Source: Caldilineae bacterium
Lineage (GTDB): Bacteria; Chloroflexota; Anaerolineae; J102
DNA: 9,540 nt
Reading direction: 5' to 3'
Assembly: GCA_011192085.1 (NCBI GenBank)
Contig: DUEQ01000345.1
Coordinates: 1-9,540, forward strand
Positions 1 through 7,245 of the stretch are shown one piece after another (position 1 is the stretch's first letter; each line of letters opens with the position of its first letter). The notes under the pieces were generated by a model, which saw nothing but the letters and a program-made list of their open reading frames with translations, had not been told where the DNA came from and did not search any database. A program made the translations under genes and the position numbers.

Positions 1-51
1 CGTTAACTTATCAGCTGGGGTCCAAAAAACTGCGATGAACGGCCCAAATTA

Positions 52-60
52 TGCTATACT
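52..60 (+). promoter_or_regulatory. extended -10 promoter, probably leaderless
   Basis: TGCTATACT matches the extended -10 pattern TGnTATAAT at all but one position. No convincing -35 box lies upstream, as expected for an extended -10 promoter. The hexamer ends 7 nt before the ATG at 68, so transcription would begin at or next to the start codon. That predicts a leaderless mRNA, and it fits the absence of a Shine-Dalgarno sequence. It also argues against the in-frame ATG at 35, which lies upstream of this promoter. The promoter would drive the DUF2304 gene and the overlapping glycosyltransferase. This is read from sequence only. Confidence 0.6.
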
Positions 61-67
61 TTGGCCC

Positions 68-469
68 ATGTCCCCGCGCGCTCGACTCCTCCTCTTCGTC
101 ATCGGGTTGATTGTGTTCATCACCATCATCAACCTCATACGCACGCGGCGCCTGAAGGAGGAGTACGCGCTCCTGTGGCTGCTGGCCGCGCTGGCCCTGG
201 TCGCCACCCCTATCCTCATCAATCCCCTCGACCAGATCGCTTTCTTCCTCGACATCGAATATCCCCCCGCTCTCTTCCTGGGCCTGGGCATCATCGGCCT
301 CCTGCTGATCATCTTCCAGCTCACCCTGGTCATCTCCAAATTCAGCGATCAGATCCGCATCCTCACGCAGGAGGTCGCGCTGTTGCGGCATCGGGTGCAG
401 GCGTTGGAAGCGCGCGTGGAGAAGGAGGGTGAGGAGTCGGAGACGCTATCACCGACCGAACGATCATGA
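68..469 (+). CDS. DUF2304 family small membrane protein
   Basis: A 133-residue protein with three hydrophobic segments (about residues 5-23, 33-51 and 66-90), followed by a polar, heptad-like C-terminal tail (about 92-120) that could form a short cytoplasmic coiled coil. The arrangement of a first helix, a short basic loop with RRLKEEYALLW, two more helices and a charged tail is typical of DUF2304 (PF10066). Members are often found beside polyprenyl-phosphate glycosyltransferases and may help anchor or present them; no enzymatic activity is established. The ATG at 68 is preferred over the ATG at 35 because of the promoter between them and because the extra 11 residues look non-coding. Its stop overlaps the next start as ATGA, so the two genes are probably translationally coupled. 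The family call is by recognition of pattern, not a search. Confidence 0.72.
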   Translation: MSPRARLLLFVIGLIVFITIINLIRTRRLKEEYALLWLLAALALVATPILINPLDQIAFFLDIEYPPALFLGLGIIGLLLIIFQLTLVISKFSDQIRILTQEVALLRHRVQALEARVEKEGEESETLSPTERS

Positions 470-2151
470 CCCGCAAATTCCAAACATCAACTTTCCTCCC
501 GCCCTTGCTGCTGGGCCTGCTGGCGTTCATCGTGCGCTATGTTTACGCCGGGGCCGAGCGCATCGTGTGGGGCGATGAGCCTTTCTATATGTGGCTGGGC
601 CGCAACTGGTTCAGCGGCCAGGGCTACCATCTCGCTTTCACCGACCACTGGGATTATCATCACACGCCCGGCTATCCCTTCATCAACGCCGCGCTGACGC
701 TGCTGACGGGCGACATGAAGCGCGCCAGCAATTGGAGCTTCATCCTGTTCGGCGCGGGACTGGCGTTGGTCATCTATTTCCTGACCCGACGCATCTACGA
801 CGAGAAGAGCGCCTTCGCCGCGGGCACGCTCGCGGCCCTGGCCCCGGCCACCGCGCTGATGCCCCTCTACTGGGGCACGCTGACCGAGCCGCCTTACTGG
901 GCTCTGTCCTTTGCGGGCGTGTTCTTCGCCCACCGCGCGTTCCAGAAGTTCCGGGCGCTGGACATCGCATTGGCGGGCGCGTTCCTGGCCCTGGCCTACT
1001 ACGTGCGGCCCGAGGCGGTGGTCTTCCTGGGCGCGATGGGGCTCATCCTGGGCCTGCGGGCCCTGGCCCGACCGCCCCGCATCCGCCATCTTGGTTACCC
1101 TCTGCTCCTCGGCATTGTCTTCCTGTTGGCCATCTTCCCCTATCTCTACAAGGTGCACCAGGTCACGGGCGTGTGGACCATCAGCCAGAAGGTTGGCGCG
1201 AATTTCGCCACGGCGGAGGGGCTGGCCCTGGGCAGCTTCCGCCAGTTCGATATCGAGACCTGGGGGCTGGACAGCACGGGCCAGCAGGTGCGGTTCTTCA
1301 GCGAAGAGATCGCGGCTGCGTCCGCGCTGGATTACATCCTAGCCAATCCCATGGCCTACGCCCGCATCCTCTACGGCAACACGCTGAAGCTCTTCAGCTT
1401 GCTTTTCAACATCCACCTCTTCCCCTGGTATCTGCTGATTCCCCTGGCGGCGGGACTGTTTCGCCGCGCCTGGGATCGGGAACGGGCCTGGAATGAGCTC
1501 TTCCTGGCCTTTACCCTCCTGCCCGGCCTTAGTTTCATCCTCTTCTTCGTGCAGGAGCGTTACATCGCAGCGCTGGTCCCCACGCTGATGATCTGGGCGG
1601 GACATGGGTTGGTGGAGCTGGGCGATTGGCTGCGCGAGTCGGTTTCGAAGATAGTCGGAGACCGGGATTCAGCATTCAGTCATCCGTCATCGGTATTCAG
1701 CAAGCGGTATTCAGTATTCAATAAGGGGTTCCTCTGGCTGCCGACGGCGCTAATCATAATCTTTTTCCTGGTGATGACGCCCCGGCAGGCGGATACGGCC
1801 TACCTGCGCGGCTCCGCCCGGCCCGTGCACCTGGAAGCGGCCAAAGCCCTTGCGCCTTATATCGAACCAAGCGACATCGTCATGAGCCGCTATGTGGCCA
1901 TCGCCTACCACGCGGGAGCAGCGTGGGCGCCCACGCCCGCGGCCAGCGTGGATGAGGTCCTGACCTACGCCCGCTATCACGGCGTCAGGTTCTGGGCCAT
2001 CGATGGATTCGAAGCCTACAACCTCCGCCCTCAATTCGCGCCCCTGGTGGATGACCCCACACGCCCGCGGCCGGGCCTGAAGCTGCTGCTGATCGTCCCC
2101 GATGAGAGGGGCGAGGAGCCGGTGGTGATTTATGAATTGCTTAGAAAATAA
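466..2151 (+). CDS. GT39/ArnT-like membrane glycosyltransferase (PMT_2 type)
   Basis: A 561-residue polytopic membrane protein of the GT-C fold. Such enzymes move a sugar from a polyprenyl-phosphate donor to an acceptor on the outer face of the cytoplasmic membrane. The first helix (about 9-28) is followed by an extracytoplasmic loop with WGDEPFY at residues 35-41; D37 and E38 match the acidic pair that is catalytic in PMT/ArnT enzymes. Around ten further hydrophobic segments follow. The last ends near residue 440 and leads into a soluble C-terminal domain of about 120 residues containing SVDEVLTYARYHGVRFWAID, a common tail in bacterial GT39 proteins. The start overlaps the DUF2304 stop by 4 nt, and no Shine-Dalgarno sequence is visible. 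Residues of about 396-421 are encoded by a degenerate heptamer array and look inserted. Donor and acceptor cannot be predicted. Confidence 0.82.
   Translation: MTRKFQTSTFLPPLLLGLLAFIVRYVYAGAERIVWGDEPFYMWLGRNWFSGQGYHLAFTDHWDYHHTPGYPFINAALTLLTGDMKRASNWSFILFGAGLALVIYFLTRRIYDEKSAFAAGTLAALAPATALMPLYWGTLTEPPYWALSFAGVFFAHRAFQKFRALDIALAGAFLALAYYVRPEAVVFLGAMGLILGLRALARPPRIRHLGYPLLLGIVFLLAIFPYLYKVHQVTGVWTISQKVGANFATAEGLALGSFRQFDIETWGLDSTGQQVRFFSEEIAAASALDYILANPMAYARILYGNTLKLFSLLFNIHLFPWYLLIPLAAGLFRRAWDRERAWNELFLAFTLLPGLSFILFFVQERYIAALVPTLMIWAGHGLVELGDWLRESVSKIVGDRDSAFSHPSSVFSKRYSVFNKGFLWLPTALIIIFFLVMTPRQADTAYLRGSARPVHLEAAKALAPYIEPSDIVMSRYVAIAYHAGAAWAPTPAASVDEVLTYARYHGVRFWAIDGFEAYNLRPQFAPLVDDPTRPRPGLKLLLIVPDERGEEPVVIYELLRK
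1652..1728. repeat. degenerate heptamer array inside the GT39 gene
   Basis: Eleven contiguous 7-nt blocks keep exact phase. Recurrent units are TATTCAG (twice), with GATTCAG, CATTCAG and TATTCAA as near copies; other blocks end in GG or CG. The first blocks contain GTCGGAG, a word shared with arrays at 3764-3833 and 7273-7314. The array is read as coding sequence for a polar linker rich in S, F and V just before the last membrane helix (about residues 396-421) and creates no stop. Its lower GC content and weak third-position GC bias differ from the flanking codons. The block boundaries were counted by hand. Confidence 0.75.
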
Positions 2152-2160
2152 AGCGTGCAG

Positions 2161-2189
2161 GTGCGGCGCAGCTTAGGAAGTGCGGCGCA
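2161..2189. repeat. 10-nt direct repeat downstream of the GT39 gene
   Basis: GTGCGGCGCA occurs at 2161-2170 and again at 2180-2189, 19 nt apart. It lies just after the stop codon of the glycosyltransferase gene. No U-tract follows, so it is not an obvious intrinsic terminator. Function unknown; it may be a worn part of the repeat-rich gap. Confidence 0.5.
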
Positions 2190-2206
2190 TCCTCGGCCTG
2201 CCACGG

Positions 2207-2262
2207 GCGTCATGCGGCAAACGTCAAACGTAAGGACATATGACGCATGACGTTTGACGAAA
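2207..2262. repeat. heptamer array, GACGNNN type, self-complementary
   Basis: Eight contiguous 7-nt blocks in exact phase. The left half uses units such as GCGTCAT and ACGTCAA; the right half uses units such as GACGCAT and GACGTTT. The two halves are related as an inverted repeat: CGTCAAACGT (2222-2231) against ACGTTTGACG (2249-2258), and CGTCATGCG (2208-2216) against CGCATGACG (2243-2251). The transcript could therefore fold. No T-run follows, so a terminator role is doubtful. Confidence 0.75.
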
Positions 2263-2272
2263 TCGGCTGCCC

Positions 2273-2287
2273 GCGCCAAATTGGCGC
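2273..2287. repeat. 15-nt palindrome
   Basis: GCGCCAA and TTGGCGC flank a single A, giving a perfect 7-nt inverted repeat. It lies 113 nt before the radical SAM start codon. The dyad has the size of a repressor operator, but it could equally be part of the repeat landscape. No regulator gene is present in the window. Confidence 0.4.
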
Positions 2288-2379
2288 TCGCTCTTTCATC
2301 GTCCACACCGGAGCGTCGTCTGTTGCCCCGCTTCGACAAGGACGCCCGATTGCAGTAAAATTACCAGATTGATAAACCA

Positions 2380-2400
2380 CTGATTACTGAATACGGACAC
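2380..2400. repeat. short heptamer run abutting the radical SAM start codon
   Basis: Three 7-nt blocks (CTGATTA, CTGAATA and a third ending at 2400) run directly into the ATG at 2401. CTGAATA is the reverse complement of TATTCAG, the main unit of the array inside the GT39 gene, so the same word appears here inverted. The AT-rich stretch 2350-2395 probably also holds the promoter, but no -35/-10 pair with good spacing was found. Confidence 0.5.
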
Positions 2401-3693
2401 ATGCCCATCCTTCTCCTGAATCCACCCTCCCCTACAGACCTCCTGCCCAACCGGGAGGGCACGGCCTCCTTCGGCGCGATGTCCTCCGGATTCCTCTATC
2501 CGCCCCACACCCTGGCCGTGGTCCTCGCCGTGATGCGCGAGGCGGGCCTGGATGGGGCGCTGCTGGACGCGGTGGGCGAAGAACTCAGCCTAGAGGAGAC
2601 CGTCGAGCGGGTGCGGGCCATACAGCCCGAGCTGCTGGGTGTGTACGCGAGCTGGGGCACGCAGGAGGTGGACAAGCAGGCGCTTCAGGCTCTGCGGGCC
2701 GCGTTCCCTGATATGCCCATCGTCGCCATGGGGACGGGCGCGCGCTACCATGGGGAGGCGCTGCTCGCGGCCGGGGCCAACCACATGTTGGCGGGCGACC
2801 CGGAACTGGCTTTCGCGGCGCTGGCGGCCGGGCCCCTGCCCGACCCGGGCGTGGTCAAAGCCAATGCGCTGCTCCCCGAGGAGCATAACTTCGCGGGTCT
2901 GATCCGGCATCCCCAAACGCTGCCTCGCCCGGCCTGGGACGCGGTTCCCTGGCAGGCTTACGGCTTCCTCACCCTCTTCGGCTCCCGCGGGTGCGATGAC
3001 AACTGCGCCTATTGCGCCTATGTTCGGGCGCAGGGCCGTTCGCAGCGGGTGCGCCCGCCCGAGAATGTGGCGGAGGAGATGGCGTGGCTGGAGCGCAGTT
3101 TCGGGCCCAAGCGCATCATGGCTCGAGACCTGGTGTTCGCCGCACAGCGCGCGTGGGCCCTCGATGTGGCCGAGGGGCTGATCGCCAGGGGATTCCACAC
3201 GCCCTGGGAATGCGAATCCCGGCCCGAACACTTTGACCCCGGCCTGCTGAAGAAGCTGGCCCGCGCGGGCTGCACCACCATCAAGATCGGCATCGAATCG
3301 GGGGACCCGGAGGAGCTCGCGCGCATCGGGCGAGTGGCAGAGGAACGTCACGCCCGGACCTATCTCGCCTACCTTCGGGAGGTGGTGGCCGCGGCCAAGG
3401 GATATGGCATCAACGTGCGGGCGTATGTCATGGTGGGTCTGCCTGGCCAGACCATGGCGAACGTTCAGGCCACAGCTGCGTACGTGCGCGAGTTGCGCCC
3501 CACCTTCTTCCATCCCCGGCCCTACGTGGCCTATCCCCGCGTGCTCCTGGGCCCGGGCCTCTCCGAGGAGGAGACCGAGCGCCTGCGCCGTCCTCTGCTC
3601 GATGTCGCGCGCGACCTTTCCACCGAATACGCGCGGCAACATGCGCCTCTGCGTCGGGCCTGGCGCAAACTGCTGCTGGCGATTCCCGATTGA
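2401..3693 (+). CDS. B12-binding-domain radical SAM protein
   Basis: A 430-residue protein. Residues 1 to about 140 look like a Rossmann-type cobalamin-binding domain: ILLLNPPSP at the N-terminus, a GVYASWGTQEVDK strand-turn, and an IVAMGTGARYHGE segment where related proteins have a GG-H motif. The classical DxHxxG base-off motif is absent, as in many B12-radical SAM families. The radical SAM core starts near residue 190; C198, C202 and C205 in SRGCDDNCAYC form the CX3CX2C motif that holds the 4Fe-4S cluster. IGIESGDPEEL and YVMVGLPGQT are typical later core motifs. Such cytoplasmic enzymes often methylate or rearrange unactivated carbons in lipids, cofactors or natural products. The substrate here is unknown; flanking glycosyltransferases hint at an envelope lipid or sugar. 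No Shine-Dalgarno sequence precedes the ATG. Confidence 0.85.
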   Translation: MPILLLNPPSPTDLLPNREGTASFGAMSSGFLYPPHTLAVVLAVMREAGLDGALLDAVGEELSLEETVERVRAIQPELLGVYASWGTQEVDKQALQALRAAFPDMPIVAMGTGARYHGEALLAAGANHMLAGDPELAFAALAAGPLPDPGVVKANALLPEEHNFAGLIRHPQTLPRPAWDAVPWQAYGFLTLFGSRGCDDNCAYCAYVRAQGRSQRVRPPENVAEEMAWLERSFGPKRIMARDLVFAAQRAWALDVAEGLIARGFHTPWECESRPEHFDPGLLKKLARAGCTTIKIGIESGDPEELARIGRVAEERHARTYLAYLREVVAAAKGYGINVRAYVMVGLPGQTMANVQATAAYVRELRPTFFHPRPYVAYPRVLLGPGLSEEETERLRRPLLDVARDLSTEYARQHAPLRRAWRKLLLAIPD

Positions 3694-3763
3694 AGGCGTT
3701 GCGGGCGAATCGCTCGCGGAGATCGATGAGAAGAGAAACGCAGATCGCACAGATGCTTTGCTT

Positions 3764-3833
3764 GTCCGAGGTCCGAAGTCCGCGGCCCGAGCAGCCATCT
3801 TCAGACCTCCGACCTCCGATCGCTGACCTCAGG
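3764..3833. repeat. heptamer array, GTCCGAG / CCTCCGA type
   Basis: Ten contiguous 7-nt blocks in exact phase. The left part uses GTCCGAG, GTCCGAA and GCCCGAG; the right part uses CCTCCGA (twice). CCTCCGACC is the reverse complement of GGTCGGAGG, so the array moves from one strand of the word to the other, as the 2207-2262 array does. It lies in the 223-nt gap between the radical SAM and the GT-C/NHL genes. Confidence 0.78.
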
Positions 3834-3837
3834 CTTT

Positions 3838-3867
3838 TCTGCGTTCATCTGCGTCCATCAGCATCAT
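3838..3867. repeat. decamer run, TCTGCGTYCA type
   Basis: TCTGCGTTCA and TCTGCGTCCA stand in tandem and are followed by a looser third 10-nt block. The reverse complement word, AACGCAGA, lies at 3737-3744 on the other side of the heptamer array. The ACGCAGA/TCTGCGT pair therefore brackets the array as an inverted repeat about 95 nt apart. Confidence 0.6.
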
Positions 3868-3881
3868 CTACGTCCCCCAAA

Positions 3882-3911
3882 CCCAATCCTAATCCTGATC
3901 CCCATCACCAT
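3882..3911. repeat. hexamer run up to the GT-C/NHL start codon
   Basis: Five contiguous 6-nt blocks of the form CCNNAT (CCCAAT, CCTAAT and CCTGAT among them) run to within 5 nt of the ATG at 3917. The strand read as mRNA is C-rich and purine-poor, so no Shine-Dalgarno sequence can be present. The leader would be unstructured and pyrimidine-rich. Confidence 0.6.
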
Positions 3912-3916
3912 CCACC

Positions 3917-6900
3917 ATGACCGCACACCAACCTGAACGCTCCCATACCCCATCCATCCTCGACAGTCCGGCTGTGATCTATCTCCGCCTGAACTGGGAG
4001 AAGATCGCGTGGATCGCGCTGGCGCTCGTGGCCTTCATCCTACGCGTCTACGATGTGGGCGCGCGCGCCATGAGCCACGACGAGAGCCTGCACACGACGT
4101 ACAGCTACAACCTGTACAATGGCGCGGGCTTTCGGCACGACCCGTTGATGCACGGCCCGCTGCTGTTCCATCTCACCGCGCTGAGCTATTTCATCTTCGG
4201 GCCCAGCGATTTCTCCGCCCGCTTCCCGGTGGCGCTGGTGGGGACAGGCGTGGTGGCGATGATGTGGTGGACTCGGCCCTGGCTGGGCAAACTGGGCGCG
4301 TTCCTGGCCGCGGTCATGCTGACTCTCTCCCCCTCGCTCCTCTTCCACAGCCGCTACATCCGCCACGACCTCTACGCCATCTTCTTCGCACTGGCGGTCA
4401 TCCTCCTCATCTTCCTCTACATTCAAAAGGGGGAGAAAAAACTGCTGGTGGCCATGGCCGCGATGCTGGGCCTGCTGTACACGACAAAGGAGGTGGCGTT
4501 CATTTATGTCATCATCCTTATCGGTTATCTCGTGCTGGCATTGCTGTGGCGGCTGCTGGCGGGCAATTGGGAGGCGAAGGGATATAAATGGCCCTTCCTG
4601 GGGCTATTGATTTTCGGCGGACTGTTCCTGGTCTACCCGATGTATGAGGCGATCCACGCGCCCGTGGGCCAACCTGTCATCAGCAACAGCCTGGGGATGC
4701 CAGTGTGGCCCATGGCGGCGCTGGGCGGCGGGCTCATCGCGGCCGCGTTCTGGATGATGTTCAAGGGCTTCGGCAGCGACAAAATCCACGGCTGGCGGGA
4801 GCTGGATGTGACGGTGTGGGTGATCACGCTGTCCGGGCCGTTGTTCGCCGCGTTCTTCATCAAGATGTTCGGCGGCAATCCCTCCAGCATCGATTTCAAT
4901 AACCCCCTGGCCCGCGACACCCTTATCGCCGTCGGCGTATTCGCGGCCATGTGGATGATCTTTACCGCGCTGGGCGCGTGGTGGGCGTCCTCGCAGGGTG
5001 ATCTGTCTGCCTACTTGGGCGGCCTGGGCCTCTATTACGGCCTGATGCTGCTCTTCTTCACCACGTTCTTCACCAATGGCGGGGGCGTGGCCACGGGCCT
5101 GGTGGGCGCGCTGGGCTACTGGCTGTCGCAGCAGGAGGTGGCCCGCGGGGGCCAGCCCTGGTTCTACTACTTCATGCTCATCCCCCTCTACGAATTCATC
5201 CCCATGCTGCTCAGCGGCCTCGCCACCATCGGCATCCTCGTGCGCATCTTCCGCCGCCAGCCCCTGGACGCCTCCATCCCCGACGATGCAGCCGCGCCCC
5301 AATCGGTGCGCGATCTGTGGCTCCTCTACCTGGTGTGGTGGATCGCGCTGACCTGGGGCGCGTACACTTGGGCGGGCGAGAAGATGCCCTGGCTGACGAC
5401 GCACTTCGCTGTGCCCATGGCCATCCTGGGTGGCTGGTGGCTGGCGTGGAAGCTCAAGGCCATCGCCTGGCGCGCAGTCTGGAAGCAGAGGGGCCTGTGG
5501 GTGTTGTTAGGCGCGCCCATCTGGCTGATGGTGTTCTACGGCGTGCTCAAGCAGCGTCCTTTCCAGGGCAAATCGCTGGAAGCCCTGAGCCAGACCATGG
5601 CCGCGCTCATCGGCGCCATCGCGCTCTTGGGCCTGGGCTGGTTCCTGATCCGCAAGATGCGAGGCCTGAGCTGGGAGCTGAGCGGGCGGCTGGCGCTGCT
5701 AAGCCTCCTGGGATTGCTGTCTCTGTTCTGGGTGCGCACATCCTTTCTGCTTACATACGTCCATTACAATTATCCCATCGAACCGCTGGTCTACGCCCAC
5801 GGCGCGCCCGATATCAAGATCGTGCTCAACGACATGCGGGAGATCTCCCGTCGCACCGTGGGCGAGAACGCGCTGGCGTTTGTCTATGACAATGAGACGA
5901 CCTGGCCCTTTGAATGGTATTTCCGCGATTTCCCCAATAAGAAGTATGTGGGCGCGGGCATCACCCGGCAGGCGTTGAAGGATGCGCCCGTGGTGCTGGT
6001 GGGCGTGGAGAACGAGGGCAAAGCCAAGCCCTTCCTGGGCAACAAGTACTATCGCATCGAGTACCGGCAGATCTGGTGGCCCAAGGAGACCTACAAGCAG
6101 CTTGTGGATGGCGCGCCGCAGCCGGACGGCACGGTGCTGAAGGGGCTGCCCCTGCTGTGGAGCTGGATCAAGGATCCGCAGGCCCGCAAGGTGTTCTGGG
6201 ATATCGTCCTCTATCGCAAGTATCAGCAGCCCATCGCGGATTGGAGCCCGGCCGACCATTTCGTCATGTTCATCCGCAAGGATATCGCCGCGCAGGTGTG
6301 GGATTTGACCACGCTGCCCGCGCTGGCGGAGGAAGGAGTCATCAGCACGGACCCCTTCGAAGACAAGTACATCGACCATCCCGCGGTGCAGATCGTGGGC
6401 GGGCTGGGTCAGCTCGCTGCGCCGCGCAACATGACCGCGGCCGAGGATGGGCGCATCTATGTGGCGGACACGGGCAATCATCGCATCATCGCGTTCTCGC
6501 CCGATGGCCAGATGCTGACCGCGTGGGGCAGTTTCGGCGACCAGCCGGGCCAGTTCAATGAGCCCTGGGATGTGGCCGTCGGGCCCGATGGCAGCGTCTA
6601 TGTAGCCGACACCTGGAACCACCGCATCCAAAAGTTCACGCCTGAGGGGGATTTCATCACCGCGTGGGGCAGTTTCGTCTCTACCGACGGACAGTTGGGG
6701 CAGATGGGCGTGTTCTGGGGCCCGCGCGCCATCGCTTTCACCAAGGACGGCAATCTGCTGGTGACGGACACGGGAAACAAGCGGGTGCAGGTGTTCACGC
6801 CCGAGGGCCAGCCCATCGACCAGTTCGGAGGCGCGGGCCTGGATGAGGGCTACTTTGACGAGCCCGTGGGCATCGCCGTGGATGGCGAGGGCAACATCTA

Positions 6901-7234
6901 TGTGGCCGACACCTGGAACCAACGCATCCAGAAGTTCTCGCCCGACTTCCAGTTCCTGAAAGCGTGGCCCGTGCCCGGCTGGGAGGGCCAGGACATCCTG
7001 ATGAAGCCCTATCTGGCCGTGGATGGGAAGGGCCTGGTCTATGCCGCGGACCCCACAGGCTGGCGAGTGCTGGTGTGGGATGCGCAGGGGAATCCGAAGG
7101 CGGCCTGGGGCCAGTATGGCGTCGGGCCGGGCGAGTTCGGCTACCTCAACGGCGTGGCCGCGTCACCCGATGGCTTCATTTGGGTGGCGGATGCGGACAA
7201 CGCGCGGGTGATGAAGTTCGAGCCGGTGCGATGA
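3917..7234 (+). CDS. GT-C glycosyltransferase (TIGR03663/Agl23-like) fused to NHL propeller
   Basis: A 1105-residue two-part protein. Residues 1 to about 625 form a polytopic membrane region with a dozen or so helices. SHDESLH at residues 53-59 lies in the first external loop; D55 and E56 match the acidic catalytic pair of PMT-type GT-C enzymes. SRYIRHDLYAIFF near residue 150 and a WAGEKMPWL segment near residue 495 fit the TIGR03663 group, annotated as flippase-associated Agl23. Residues of about 625-830 form a soluble extracytoplasmic domain with many aromatic residues. From about residue 836 to the end there are six NHL repeats with the pattern DGxIYVADTGNHRIxxFxPDG, likely a six-bladed beta-propeller outside the cell. 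GT-C proteins without the propeller are much shorter, so this is a genuine fusion in one open frame. Target sugar and partner are unknown. The gene lies 223 nt after the radical SAM gene, with no visible Shine-Dalgarno sequence or terminator. Confidence 0.8.
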   Translation: MTAHQPERSHTPSILDSPAVIYLRLNWEKIAWIALALVAFILRVYDVGARAMSHDESLHTTYSYNLYNGAGFRHDPLMHGPLLFHLTALSYFIFGPSDFSARFPVALVGTGVVAMMWWTRPWLGKLGAFLAAVMLTLSPSLLFHSRYIRHDLYAIFFALAVILLIFLYIQKGEKKLLVAMAAMLGLLYTTKEVAFIYVIILIGYLVLALLWRLLAGNWEAKGYKWPFLGLLIFGGLFLVYPMYEAIHAPVGQPVISNSLGMPVWPMAALGGGLIAAAFWMMFKGFGSDKIHGWRELDVTVWVITLSGPLFAAFFIKMFGGNPSSIDFNNPLARDTLIAVGVFAAMWMIFTALGAWWASSQGDLSAYLGGLGLYYGLMLLFFTTFFTNGGGVATGLVGALGYWLSQQEVARGGQPWFYYFMLIPLYEFIPMLLSGLATIGILVRIFRRQPLDASIPDDAAAPQSVRDLWLLYLVWWIALTWGAYTWAGEKMPWLTTHFAVPMAILGGWWLAWKLKAIAWRAVWKQRGLWVLLGAPIWLMVFYGVLKQRPFQGKSLEALSQTMAALIGAIALLGLGWFLIRKMRGLSWELSGRLALLSLLGLLSLFWVRTSFLLTYVHYNYPIEPLVYAHGAPDIKIVLNDMREISRRTVGENALAFVYDNETTWPFEWYFRDFPNKKYVGAGITRQALKDAPVVLVGVENEGKAKPFLGNKYYRIEYRQIWWPKETYKQLVDGAPQPDGTVLKGLPLLWSWIKDPQARKVFWDIVLYRKYQQPIADWSPADHFVMFIRKDIAAQVWDLTTLPALAEEGVISTDPFEDKYIDHPAVQIVGGLGQLAAPRNMTAAEDGRIYVADTGNHRIIAFSPDGQMLTAWGSFGDQPGQFNEPWDVAVGPDGSVYVADTWNHRIQKFTPEGDFITAWGSFVSTDGQLGQMGVFWGPRAIAFTKDGNLLVTDTGNKRVQVFTPEGQPIDQFGGAGLDEGYFDEPVGIAVDGEGNIYVADTWNQRIQKFSPDFQFLKAWPVPGWEGQDILMKPYLAVDGKGLVYAADPTGWRVLVWDAQGNPKAAWGQYGVGPGEFGYLNGVAASPDGFIWVADADNARVMKFEPVR

Positions 7235-7245
7235 AGACGTATCTC

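Noticed and set aside
35..67. Upstream ATG at 35 as start of the DUF2304 gene
   Set aside because: The extended -10 promoter lies between it and the ATG at 68, so it would usually not be transcribed, and the added residues do not fit the family's N-terminus.
2590..3798. A 402-codon minus-strand open frame
   Set aside because: Antisense shadow of the radical SAM gene in high-GC DNA; its translation is rich in R, G, H and Q with no domain, and the plus strand has the CX3CX2C motif.
5699..6922. A 407-codon minus-strand open frame
   Set aside because: Antisense of the GT-C/NHL gene; the repeated motifs in its translation mirror the NHL repeats on the real strand.
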